From the NCBI GenBank assembly GCA_018303405.1, contig JAGVYD010000012.1, positions 1 through 64,000 on the forward strand: a DNA stretch of 64,000 nucleotides, written 5' to 3'. The notes under the pieces were generated by a model. That model searched no databases. It saw only the letters and a program-made list of their open reading frames with translations, and was not told where the DNA came from. Position 1 is the stretch's first letter; each line of letters starts with the position of its first letter. Positions 33,566 through 45,500 of this stretch are shown piece by piece. This stretch comes from Candidatus Woesearchaeota archaeon. Lineage in GTDB: Archaea > Nanobdellota > Nanobdellia > Woesearchaeales > JABMPP01. A program made the translations under genes and the position numbers.

Positions 33566-33796
33566 ATGGAACAGGAAAATATTTTCAATTGCCCAAGATG
33601 CTCGGGATTTTTCGCCAGGCAGCCTATGAGGAAATTGCAGCATCCTGCAGGCATACTCCTGGATGTATGTGACAAGTGCCATGGAATGTGGATAGACGGC
33701 CACGAGATTGCGGTTTTGGAGAAATCAGGCATCCTAGCTGACAATAAAAAAAGGGTAGGTAACGGAAAGAAGAAGGGAAAAGGTGGTAAAAAATGA
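33566..33796 (+). CDS. Zinc-ribbon protein of the zf-TFIIB/COG3809 type
   Basis: A 76-residue protein with FNCPRCSGFF and LLDVCDKCHGMWIDGHEIAVLEK, the paired zinc knuckles and GxWxDxxE ending of the zf-TFIIB-like (COG3809) family, then a Gly/Lys-rich tail. TATTTAAATAG about 28 bases before the ATG at 33566 implies a leaderless start; ATG 33557 is an alternative. It overlaps lemA by four bases (ATGA), so it is translationally coupled to it. Its role beside LemA is unknown. Confidence 0.8.
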   Translation: MEQENIFNCPRCSGFFARQPMRKLQHPAGILLDVCDKCHGMWIDGHEIAVLEKSGILADNKKRVGNGKKKGKGGKK

Positions 33797-34371
33797 AGAA
33801 ACGGAATCCGTGGATGATTGGCGGGTTGATTGTGCTCGGAGTTATTGTTTTGCTTGTTTTGACGTATATATCAATTTATAATACCCTTGTCAGGATGAAT
33901 GAAGGCGTCAATGGTGGCTGGGCAAATGTTGAGACCCAATACCAAAGAAGGGTTGACCTGATTCCCAACCTGGTGTCGACGGTGAAGGGTGCTGCTGATT
34001 TCGAGGCAGGCACACTTGAGGAAATAACCAGGCTCAGAAGCCAATGGCAGGCAGCGCCTGATGTAAATGCGAAGATAGAGACAGCCAACCAAATTGAATC
34101 TGCGCTGTCAAAGCTGCTTGTGATAGCTGAAAATTACCCACAGCTGACTGCCACACAAAATTACCAGGCATTGCAGGACGAATTGGCCAACACTGAAAAC
34201 AAGATTTCAGTGGAGCGAAAAAGGTACAATGACCTTGTCAGGGCATTCAATGCGAAAATCAAGACTTTTCCAAGCAACATAGTTGCAGGGAACCTGGGCT
34301 ACACTGACAAAACATACTTCGAAGCTGCTGCAGGTGCAGAGACAGCTCCACTTGTTGACTTCGGACAATGA
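33793..34371 (+). CDS. lemA: LemA family membrane protein
   Basis: A 192-residue protein with one N-terminal transmembrane segment (about residues 8-30) and the helical LemA domain: YNTLVRMNEGVNGGWANVETQYQRRVDLIPNLVSTVKGAADFE, a hallmark stretch, and ENKISVERKRYNDLVRAFNAKIKTFPSNIVA near the end. The long helical body is predicted to be outside the cell (N-in). GGTGG lies about six bases before its ATG inside the upstream gene. It is followed by a TPM-domain gene with a four-base overlap, the usual LemA-TPM pairing of bacteria and some archaea. Confidence 0.93.
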   Translation: MKKRNPWMIGGLIVLGVIVLLVLTYISIYNTLVRMNEGVNGGWANVETQYQRRVDLIPNLVSTVKGAADFEAGTLEEITRLRSQWQAAPDVNAKIETANQIESALSKLLVIAENYPQLTATQNYQALQDELANTENKISVERKRYNDLVRAFNAKIKTFPSNIVAGNLGYTDKTYFEAAAGAETAPLVDFGQ

Positions 34372-35207
34372 GGCTGAATCGGACCAAGCTGGCCTTTTTT
34401 TTCATTTCTTTGTTATTTATCCTGCCAGGCCTGGCCATGTCCCAGGCAGCATCTGTCAAAATACGGCAGTATGTTGTGGACAATGCGAATGTTTTTGATG
34501 CAGGAACTGAGCTCGAGTTGACGCGGATTCTTACAGAGCTCGAGCAGGCCACCAATGGCGTGCAGTTCGTTGTGTTCACCGAAGCGCAAATCCCATCTGA
34601 CACAACGCTCGAAGAGCGGACTTTAAGCCTTGCAGAGGAAAACGGGATTGGGAAGCAGGGTGCTGACAATGGCGTCCTGCTCTATCTTGCAACTGAAGAC
34701 AGGCAATACCGCTGGGAAGTCGGCTATGGCATGGAATCAACCCTGAACACCCCCTTGCTCGGCAGGCTGTCGCGGCAATATATGGTTCCTGATTTCCAGG
34801 CAGGAAATTATGGGCTGGGAATTCTCAAAGGCATTGATGCTGCATCAAAGGTAATATTGGGCTCAACTGACCCTGACATTGTCAAGCTGCAGTCAGGTGA
34901 TGCAGGCAGCGCATCAGAAATTTCAACAGGAAACATAATCATATTCTCAATTATAGTCTTGCTGGCCTTGATAATGGGCATAATGCGATTTTTTTTCATG
35001 ACCCGGGCTGTTATCAGGCTGGCATCTGGGAAGTCCAAGAAGGAAGACAAGGTATTCCAGGACGTTGCAACTTTAATTTTGCTGGGCTCCCTTGGCGGTC
35101 GAAGAGGAGGAAGAGGTGGCTTTGGCGGCGGCGGTTTTGGGGGCTTTTCAGGAGGGGGAGGCAGTTTCGGCGGCGGCGGCTTTGGCGGAAGGTTCATTAA
35201 TTGCTAG
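34368..35207 (+). CDS. TPM-domain membrane protein (YgcG-like) with Gly-rich tail
   Basis: A 279-residue protein: signal peptide (about residues 8-28), TPM domain (YVVDNANVFDAGTELELTRILTELEQ, VLLYLATEDRQYRWEVGYGMES, LGRLSRQYMVPDFQAGNYGLGILKG), one transmembrane helix (about residues 190-210) and a C-terminal GGRGGFGGGGFGG-type tail of about 45 residues. This is the standard YgcG layout found with LemA. TPM domains are proposed to aid envelope protein or photosystem repair; the role in this archaeon is unknown. It overlaps lemA by four bases. Confidence 0.92.
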   Translation: MRLNRTKLAFFFISLLFILPGLAMSQAASVKIRQYVVDNANVFDAGTELELTRILTELEQATNGVQFVVFTEAQIPSDTTLEERTLSLAEENGIGKQGADNGVLLYLATEDRQYRWEVGYGMESTLNTPLLGRLSRQYMVPDFQAGNYGLGILKGIDAASKVILGSTDPDIVKLQSGDAGSASEISTGNIIIFSIIVLLALIMGIMRFFFMTRAVIRLASGKSKKEDKVFQDVATLILLGSLGGRRGGRGGFGGGGFGGFSGGGGSFGGGGFGGRFINC

Positions 35208-35699
35208 ACATAATCTTACCGGTCTAGTTATAATCTTGCCAGTAAGCCAGTAATAATAACCTAACTATAATCTATAATATAACCAGAATAAGCTATAACC
35301 TGGAATAATCATAAACTATAATTACCTGTAAGCATTTCCGGCAGTTCTTTTCAGAAATTAGGTGGGCTGAGGGCATATTTGGGGCACATGACACATTTTC
35401 GGCATATTTTCATATACCAAATGGCAAAGCTATATAAACAAATTAACTAAACAATTGTAAAGTCAGACAGTTTCGCAATAAAAGGGTGAATAGGCGGGCC
35501 ATATATTTCAACTGGTTCAGACAGGTCTATGCCCTGCTAAATTTGAGTGAGTATGGGCCACTGTCCAGCCACTATCAGCCACTATGCACGAACCCGCAGT
35601 GTTGCGCTGTTTATGATTCACTGCTGATAATGTTTCACTGTTTCACATCAAAATCATAAATTGAAAGTTGGGGGCACAGAGTTGAAGAAGCCAAAAATC
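35208..35699. other. Long AT-rich spacer before the giant surface-protein locus
   Basis: No gene is visible. From 35208 to 35330 variants of CTATAATCT and CTATAACC recur (a degenerate repeat). A strong TATA-like AAGCTATATAAAC lies near 35426-35438, and CCACT-CAGC-type short repeats occur near 35560-35590. A promoter at 35430 would give a leader of over 200 bases for the SurA-like gene, long for this genome. Confidence 0.4.
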
Positions 35700-36500
35700 A
35701 TGAATAGGTTTATTTTGATATTTTTAATTGCCATAGCCATGGTATCTGGCATGCTCCTTCTGCAAAAGTATTTTCAGATAACAGGCGGGGACGGATCCTC
35801 AAGCACCGGAAAGGCAGCGTATGCTGACTCAGTTTCAGAATTCTCCAAGCTGAGCAAGTCAAAGAACCTTGGATTTGACAGCGGCGCTGCTGATAATTCA
35901 GATTCTGAAAACACAAATTCGCCATCCGATATGGTAACTGGCTCTGGCACTGTCAGTGTAAATGGGCAGGATTCTGTTGTGGACGGAGATTCTCAGGGCG
36001 CCCCGGAATTGAGTGCAAGCGCAAGTTTCTCTGGCTCTGGAGCTGATGCACGTGTAGCTGATGCCTCCGCAATGACCATGGAGGAGATTGTACAGACAAG
36101 GGAAATTCTGCAGCAGGAAGCCCAGCGTCAGAATATTGTGGTAAGCGATGAGCTTGTTGATTCTACTATCCAGGCCAGCCTTCAGATGTATGGCATGACT
36201 GAACAGGAATTGCAGGCAGAGCTCACTGAAAGGGGCATGTCAATGGAATCCTATAAGTCTGAAATGAAAACAAACCTTGAGATTGCCAAATTGATCACAG
36301 ACAATGTTGACCTCGACAGCATCGAAGTCACAGTGGGGGAAGTCGATGCGTTTATCGCAGCAAACCAGGAAGCCTTTTCAGATTTCCTGGACAACCCGGA
36401 CGCAATGGAAATGATAAGGGTAAGGGTGCGGAATCTCCTCATTCAGCAGAAGCAGCAGGAAATAATTGAAGGGTATGTGGAAACAATTAGCGCGACATAA
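35700..36500 (+). CDS. Membrane-anchored SurA-N-like protein
   Basis: About 266 residues: an N-terminal hydrophobic segment (NRFILIFLIAIAMVSGMLLL) that is a signal anchor, a low-complexity Ser/Asp/Gly-rich linker to about residue 120, and a C-terminal helical domain from EEIVQTREILQQEAQRQNIVVSDELVDSTIQ to the end that resembles the SurA N-terminal chaperone fold (SurA_N family), without a parvulin domain. It would sit outside the membrane. TTG codons at 35661 and 35682 could extend it. It lies directly before two giant secreted proteins, suggesting a dedicated folding factor (inference). Confidence 0.6.
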   Translation: MNRFILIFLIAIAMVSGMLLLQKYFQITGGDGSSSTGKAAYADSVSEFSKLSKSKNLGFDSGAADNSDSENTNSPSDMVTGSGTVSVNGQDSVVDGDSQGAPELSASASFSGSGADARVADASAMTMEEIVQTREILQQEAQRQNIVVSDELVDSTIQASLQMYGMTEQELQAELTERGMSMESYKSEMKTNLEIAKLITDNVDLDSIEVTVGEVDAFIAANQEAFSDFLDNPDAMEMIRVRVRNLLIQQKQQEIIEGYVETISAT

Positions 36501-36555
36501 TCCGAATGCAGGGCATAATCCACAAGTTAAAAATCAAAAATCAAACTGGTCAAAA

Positions 36556-39500
36556 ATGAAACAAGCAAAAAAAGGAATGGCCAATAACCCCGGGGGCAGC
36601 GCAGGCGCAGGAAGCGCCGGATGTGCCGGAAGTGCCAGTAGCTCAGGCGTTCTTCGTGCCGATGCATTTTATTCGAGGCTCTTTCTTATTCTTTGCCTAT
36701 CCTTCTCTTTTCTGGCATTGGCCGAACCTGCATCAGCTGACATGATTGCGGCATGCCCTGTTGATATAAATTCCGCGGGAACATGGTACCTGACGGAAAA
36801 TCTGGATTCCGCTTCCACCTGCATAAACATCCTGTCTTCAAATGTAACCCTGGACTGCACCGGATTGGGAATCACAGGCCACCAGAATGGGTCAGGCATT
36901 GTTGTGAACAATTCACAGGATGTGCTGATTACCAATTGCGAGGTTATTGGTTTCAATGTCGGTGTTGAAGCCTCAAATTCCGATGTTGCCGTGACCTATG
37001 GCTTAATTTTCAACAATTCAATCGGCATCTCATCAGATTCATTGTCGGCCATAAATGCATCCTTCAACGCGATCTTCTCCAATACCCAATGGGGTGCATT
37101 CAACGCAGCTGCCGGGCCTGTGCATGCGATTGATAATTACTGGGGCACAACCCTCCCTGCGGAGATTGAGGTAGCTCTCTCTGGCAATGTTGAATACGAC
37201 CCATACTTAACTGAAAATCCGTACGATGATTTGGATTCTGACGGGATAATCAACCTCAGGGACAATTGCAAGAGCATTTCCAATCCAGACCAGGCTGATT
37301 CAGACCATGATGGAAAAGGAGATGCCTGTGACATCAATGTAATCCTTAATTGGTTTGTATTCGACCCGGTCAATGAAGCCTATAGCATCTATCCGCCTTT
37401 GCTGGCATCCACAGAGACAGGCTATTTTATCGTGCAGCTTCATGATATCTCGCAAAAGGATTCTACATTTTCAAGCATTTCAGCTACATCGCTTGGCCCT
37501 GTTGCTCAAAATGCATTCCTGGTCCAGTCAGGCCAGACCAAACTCCAGATCCAGTCAAATGCCAATGTGCGATGGGCTGACATTTACCATCCAGCGTTCA
37601 AATTGGGGCAGGACCTTTATTACCTGGCCTCAACAGGCGCAGGGTCTGGAACAAATGTTGAGATTGAAATATCCTACTTTCCAGGTGGAAGCGCAAGTGT
37701 TTTGCAGCAGCTGGCAAGCCTTAATGCCCAGATAATGTGGGAATTTGAAAACACTGTCACCTTGAACCTCTCAGTTGATTCTCTCCTGAACATTTCCCAA
37801 AATCCTTATGTATTCATGATTGGCAGGTATTACCCGGTCACCGAGAAAAATGATGTTGCGCGGGGGATTACCAGAATCAATGCAATGCACCAGGGAACTT
37901 ACGGGACAATCTTGACCGGCGCCGGGCATAATATCAGCATTATGGACACCGGCCTTGATACTGCCATTGGCTGCCTTGGGCTCACTGATTGCAGCACCAA
38001 AAATCCAACCCTGATGCAGGATTTTATTGGCAGGCTGCTTGAAGTCCGGCTTTCCTCAGCACTGCCGGGCAATGCCACTGATACAAACAGCCACGGCACG
38101 CACGTCGCTGGAAGCGCAGTCGGGGACGGCTCCCTGTCTGGCGGCATGTTCAAGGGCGCGGCCCCAGATGCAAAATTCATGTACTTAAAGCAAATAGGAA
38201 ACAATGCAGCAGGCACCCAGTATGCCATGCAGAAAGGATACAAAATCCTCACAAACAGCTGGGGCGGCACAAATTGCAGTTTCGCATATCTTCCTGTTGC
38301 CCAGACTTATGATCAGCTGACCTACCAATTTCCAAAGTCAGCAATGCTTTTCGCAGCTGGCAATGAGGAGCAGAATCCGTGCGGCGGGACCGGCCAAAAT
38401 TCCATTGAGCCGGAGGCAGTTGCAAAAAATGTCATTTCAGTCGGGGCAACTGAATCGCTGAGGGCACTTCCAGCCCCGCCTGCTGCAGGGCCGCATGCTG
38501 GCAATTTCTATGTCACCACCTCCAGGCGAATAACAGGGCCTCCAAATTTCAATTATCAAAGCGGATTTCCAATAGGTACAATAGCTGGAGATGCAGACAA
38601 TATATATGATATTGCAGGATTCAGCAGCCGGGGCCCAAATGCGAATCCACTCACGGCTAACACAGTGAGAATCAAGCCTGATATTGTTGCGCCAGGACAT
38701 TATATAATATCCACCAGGTCCACTGTATGCGTGGATGACAGTGATGCCAACGCGGACGGGGGCATCAACCATTCCGATTGCGTGGGCAGGGGCCTTCCCG
38801 GAGGGCCATATTCCGCCTTCCAGGGAAATTATAGTGTCATTGACATATTGAACAGCTCAGGCAATGTCTTTGTCTCGAATTTCAACATAAGGGATTCAGA
38901 TATCCCTGGTTTGCTTGTTTATCTGAATGCAAATTATTTTGGAGCGCCTTTCACAACTTCAAATGTCAGGCCAATCCCGGCCAATCCAAACATGCCGGGC
39001 GCTGCCACACAATTTTACATGTACAACAGCGGTACAAGCATGGCAACGCCTCACGTGGCCGGCTCGCTCGCTGTCATTCTTGAGTATTTCACCAAGCTCA
39101 AAGGATACAATGACGTTTCGTCGTCATTGATGAAGGCAATGATAATCAACGGCGCCAGGGATATTGGGAAGCTTGGAAGCCCCGGTGGCATGACCGCAAC
39201 TAATGCTCCGGACAATGACCAGGGATGGGGAATGCTCAGCATGGATGATGCACTTTTCCCTGCAGGACTTGCCACCCGCCTTGTTTACAAGGATAATGAG
39301 GACCCGAACAAGCTCAAGGCAAACAACGACATTGTATCATACATTGCATTGGGCAGCGTCCCAATAAGATTTTCCAAAAAAGTGAATATCAGCATCACCC
39401 TTGTGTGGATGGACCAGCCAACAGCAGTGCCGAGCCATAACCTTGTCAATGACCTCGACCTTCTTGTTATAGACCCTAAAGGTGAAAAATTCCACGGGAA

Positions 39501-42500
39501 TATTTTCAAGGCCAATGGTTTCTCTGTCCCTGAATCAACTCGTGCAGGAAAGGATGCAGTCAACAATGTCGAAAAAGTAAAACTGCAAAATGCAGTTGAG
39601 GGATTTTATAATATTTCAGTCATCGCCGCGTCAATCGCGGGCAACCCGCAGGCTTTTGCGCTGGTTGTTTCCCCTGTCATCGGGGCAGATTCCCAGAATG
39701 CCGCGGGCGAATACGATTATAATTTTTCGATTGGTGAAAAAGTTTATGCCGCTGCCGTTGGCTTGCCCAATGGGACAAGCGTAAAAGTTTATGCAATCAA
39801 GCATTCAGACGCAGTTGGCCTGGCAGAGGGCCAGTCCATTTCAAGCCTGGCCCAGCAGTCATCCGGGGCAGTGAGCGTGATGACAGACAACGCAGGCACA
39901 TTCAGCGGGCAGTTGCTGTGGGAAACAAGCAAGGACATTAAAAAAATAATTCTGTCAAACGGCGAATTCAATATTCTGGTCGACGCCAATAACAACGGCA
40001 AATTCGAGGCATCAGTAGATGTGCTTGATTATTCAGGCAGGATAGGATTCAATGTCAAATGCGTAAATCCGGCGAATGGCAATACGTGCGGAGTCGTTGA
40101 GTCAGCCATTTCAACTGGCGTCAAGGAGCAGAATTTCAACAAAAAGGACGCTGCCTTTGCTGCTACTGACATCATTTCAGAGGATGCCAATAAGAAAGGC
40201 AAGCTGCATATTGTCAAGAAGGGCAGCCTCAAGGATGGAAAGGCATATGACGCTGACCCAAGCAACACGCAGGAGCAATTGACATTCACAGCTGGCACGG
40301 TGCAATCTGCAACTACCAACATATGGGCGCCGGACCTTGTCGGCGGGGATTATGACCTCGTTGTGGACCTTGGCGCAGGAGTCAACCCGGACGGAATTTT
40401 CAACTCCTCTATGGACATTGTGGATGCGGATGGCTTCAGCGTGCTCGGGGTTGTCGAGCAGGTCAAGTTTGCCATAGACTCAGGCAATACACTGCATGCG
40501 GTAGGCGTTCAGATCAGCAAGGACAGTTCTGGAAATGAAATCACCAAACTGGTCTATGGGTATTCCCTCGGGGGCACAAAATTCACCGTCGATAGGGAGC
40601 ATGCAGAATTGTATGACTGGAGCACGGACACAACAGTAAAATGGAAAGTCCTTAGGGAAGGGTATGGCAGCAAGTTCAGGAATCCCGACATTGCTGTTGA
40701 CAGCAAGGGCAATCCATTCATCATTTCAGAAATCCATCCAACAGGCTTTGAATGGCTTATTTTCATGGCCCTCAATGGAACTGCAGGAACCTACAAAACG
40801 GACTTCGGCAAAAGCATAGGCGGGAGTACGGGCAATGCTGTGGACATTGTTATCTATTATTGGGACGATTTCTGGGACCCTCAGCTTTCAAACCCGCGAA
40901 TTGAGATTGACCCAACCAACGACATGCCGATTATCCTCTCTAAGGTATTCCTGATGTTCCCTGATTTATTCTATTTCCAGCAGATTTACCCGGTGGCGGC
41001 ATTCACAGTGCAGAATGTTGTCTTCCCACATCCTCTTGTGCCAACCACCTCAACTCTTGACATAAAGGGCGGGCCGGCAGTTTATTTCGGCGACAGCCTG
41101 CAAGTAGCGACCTATGCCCGTGAGGAGACCACAGGCGGAGGCGTCGTAATATCGCACGGCACTGTGCATTGGCCATGGAAATGGGATATTCCTGATGCAG
41201 TATCTGGCGAGCCATCGCGAACTTCAAACTCATATCAGATCGCACTCGATGAGGAAACAAAGGTTATGTCCGACATAGCCACAGCATCTCCAAGGCGCGG
41301 CTCCTGGCGCTGGTGGCCTGTAGACGAAGTGAAAGGTTTGGGGGATGATATTGGCAATGGAGATTTGGTAGTTGATGAAAATGGGGATATCCATGTGGCT
41401 TACTACAGGAACTTGCAAAAATATACCTCCTCAATCTCAACTGTGCCAGACCGCAGAATATTCTATTCAAAATTCACTGCAATCCCGCTGGCAAATCCGC
41501 CTGAGTATCCTGAGTCAGCAATTGTCGACTATAGCATGCCCGTGATGGTCTCTTCAGACAATACTCTCAGCATTCATTACACGCCGGGAATTGATGTTGA
41601 CAAATATGGAAGGGTGCATCTGGTCTATCCTACTGAAACGCACATCCAGTATGCGCAATTTGAAAGCACGGTTTCACCTGGCGCGGACTACGACGAAACG
41701 CAAATAAGCAATGTCCAGATAATTGATGTGGCCCCTTTGGCTGATATTGGCCAGAATGCACGGCCAACAGTGGCTGTGACAGAGAACGGGCCGAACATTG
41801 CGTTCAGGGATATGGATGGCATAAATTCTTCGGACAATGCCGGCTATTTTGTGAGAAATACGGGTCCGCTTGACAGCCCAGTGTTTGGCACTCCTGTGCA
41901 GATACTCAAGCCTGCAGACTATTCTGCGCCGCCGGCACTGAATTTCATCCAGATGGAGCGCAACAAATGGTCAAAGACCATGCGGCCCGAGCTTTATCTT
42001 GGCTGGACCCATATCCTCGACGGCGAAATGACATTCCAGTTCAAGAAGACACTGCCGCACACAACTTTCCTTATAGTGATTGATGGCATGGATTCTGCAA
42101 AGTTTAACCAGCAGCTGGCCAATGGCAATTTGCCAAGGATGAAGCAGCTTATGGCTGATTACACCAGCCTGAAGGCCACAGCTACAGGCATTTATCCGCA
42201 ATTGACTTTCCCCGCTTACACTTCAATGATGACTGGATTGCTGCCAAAAGACCACGGTGTGCCTGGAGACAGGTTCAGGGCAAGTGGCCAGGTCATTGAT
42301 CTCTTCACTGATCCAAATAAGATAAATTCACACCTCACATCAGCTGGCACAGAAACGATTTTTGATGTCCTGGCGGCAAACAGCAGGACCATGGCATCCC
42401 TTGAGGCCCCGATTACAAAGGGCATCCCATCAGATGACCCCAATAAGAACACTGCCATTGATGTCTCTTTTTCCGGAGGCACAATCAATAATTTCAATGA

Positions 42501-45500
42501 TTTGACAACCTATCTGAACAGCATTGACTCTTATGACGACCAGTCTGACAATGACCCCGTGGATTTCGTATCTGTTTACCTGCTTAGCCAGGATCACGGG
42601 CTTGCAACAGCGTCCAGCAGCATGTCTTACACAGATGCAGACTCTAAAGTTGGGCAGATCATTGACGCCCTTGCCGGCGTGAACGGATTGGAGCAGTCAA
42701 TTTTCCTAATCACTTCTGATCATGGTTTCGGCGATGTCTCTGCCAGCGCTGACAAGGTGATAAAGGATATCCACAGTGCAACAAAAACATTCACAACCGA
42801 CAACAATGGCTATCTTGCCTATTATTACTTGTCTGGCTCGCCTTCAAATGCTGATATTTCAGCAGCTGCCAAGGATATCCAGGATCATAATACAATAATC
42901 CCATCAAGCAATGTCCTGGGCAAGCTTGCAAATATATATGTCAAGCAGGGCCCATTGTACAAGAATTTTGTGGCTGGCGCAGTTGGCGGCAATTCCCCGG
43001 CCAAGTACCAAAACCTGTTCTCGCAATATTCAGGCGACATAATCATCACGCCCGATACATCCTTCTATTTTGCTGATGCGCAGCATAAGGCACTGGAAAA
43101 AACAACCCTGAATACTGTGCCAATAATAATCACTGGCAATTTCTATAAGTCCATTATTGAAGGCACTCTCCAGCTTACTGCTCCTGTTGAGCAGATAGAC
43201 ATAGCAAAAACCATCGCCTATATTGTGGGGGGGTCAGATATCGCGCAGGGCGTAGGAGGGGATGGCAAGAATATCTTCGATCCAGAATTCAGCGTAATTG
43301 TCGGCTCACCGGTCTTCGTCCACTTGTATGATTCTCAGGACAATCATGTCGGAATACTCCCCAGCGGGGAGCTTGAAGCCACAGTTCCATTGTCATCTTA
43401 TTCCTTTGACAACAAGACCAAAAAAATCAGGATTGATGTATTGCAAAAAGTTGACGATTATAAGATTCTGATTGATGCATTTGGCACTGGCAATTTTACC
43501 CTCAGGATACGGCAAAATCTCAGGAATGAAAGCTTTGCCATTGACTATCCAACCATGAATATCAAGCAAGGCTCAGTCGCAGTTGTTGACATGCTCAGCT
43601 CCCCTGGCTTCACAATGAATTTTGACTTTGACGGGGACAGCATTTTTGAGGCTGCTGTAAGCCCAAAATCCAATATCCAGTCGCAGTTGATTGACGGGAA
43701 TTTAATCATGGCCATTAACGCGTTGCAGGGCGACAAGCTGGACATTGACTTGCTGAGCCAGTATGGAATCAGGATACAGGGAACTGCGCTCAATGACATT
43801 GCCGATGGGACAATCATTTTTTCCAAAGCTCCCGATGAAGGGTATGGAGGATTTGGATTTTTGTCTGTCAATGAGCTTCTAAATGTCAACTCCCCTGATG
43901 GTGTAGAGGCACTGATAGGGGATTTGAACATTTCACTAAAGTACAACACGGCCCTGCTTGACCATGCTGTCAAGGGCTCTCTGCAATTATATAACATACA
44001 GGGAGGTGTCCCATCTGTTGTTCCAGGCGCCATCCTGAAAAGCAATTTCAACTTGTTCGAGAACATTGATTCAACAGGCCTGTATATAGTCGGAGCAGGT
44101 GACCAGTCGCCAATAATCCATAATGTGGAAGTCATGCCTGCGGTAAGCAATATTGCAAATTCCATGTTCCTTGTTGTTGCGAATATAACTGACAACCAGG
44201 CACTGCAGGGCGTGGTCGCAAAATACTTGGGCAATAATTACACAATGTCTTTCAACATCGGAAATGGATTATATGAAACTGCCCTTCAGGCCCCGCTGGC
44301 TGATGGGACTTATCCCATCTCTGTGACGGCAACTGACAATAACAACAATACTGCCATTGCTTCCTATTCGGCTTTCAGGCTTGACTCAACTCCTCCAACA
44401 GTCAGCATAATATCGCCGTCTGACAATTCTGTTATTAAGGATAATCTGGCATTTGTCAAATTCCAGGTCAATGAAAATGTGCTGAATGCCAGCTACATCC
44501 TGGACCAGGGCCCAGAAGCACAAGCGCCTCTTGAGGGATTTGACATAACCCCTGGATTCGGCATGCACAATCTGACGGTCAATGTTCTGGATCTTGCGCT
44601 AAATCCGGCGACTGACTCCATTTCATTTGAGATCCCAATTGACAATGTTGAGGTGTCAGAGCTGGAAATGCCTTACGCAGCCAAGCTCGGCCAGGAGATT
44701 GAAGTGGCCTTTGTTGCAAGAAACACCGGAAATGACTCAGAGTCCGTAACCTTCCAATTATTTGACAATGCAACAATTGTTGCCAGCCAGGCTCTGCTTA
44801 TTGCGAGCAATGAGACTGTTATTTCCAAGTTTGATTATGTGCCATCGCTTGGTGTGCACAATATCAGCGTAATGGCTTCGCCAGTGCCCGGAGAGACATA
44901 CCTGGCGGACAACAGGCTGGCGCAGCTGGTAAAGGTTTCAGACAAGTCGGTGCTCCTTGTGGTCTCCGATGGCGCCGATCCGGCAGGGTCCCAGGATTAT
45001 TTGCAGGCTATAGCCTCTGCAGGCTATGACAGCGTGTTTTTTGATACCGCATCAAGCATCATAACTGACAAGCTTGTCAATGATTTCAGGCTTGTAATCT
45101 GGTACACCGGCAATAGCCAATCTACGCTGAATGGGATAGAGGCAGAAATTTTGCAAAACTACATCCTAAATGGCGGCCGGCTCTTCCTGTCAGGATCAGA
45201 AATCGGCAAGGATATTTCTGGAACTGATTTCTACTCATCAGGATTAGGGGCAGCCTACACCAAGTCAGTTGACCAGCTTCAGAATATTGTCGGAATTTAC
45301 CAGGATCCGGTCAGCAGGGGGCTTCTTGCTGACATTGGAGAAGGCGGCGAGGAGATTGCCGCATCTCCGCTTGCAAACAATTCCCAGATCGAGACAGTGT
45401 TCACCTACATTGGCGCAAATGCCGCCGGGCTCAGGAAAATTGACCCAAACAGCAAGGTCGTATACTTTGCCTTTGCCTTTGAGGTAATTGCATCCGCAGA

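Noticed and set aside
43545-44234. A 229-codon minus-strand open frame inside the protease giant, and many similar ones to 64 kb
   Set aside because: They lie antisense to a continuous domain-rich frame, have Ser/Met-rich random-looking products and no start signals.
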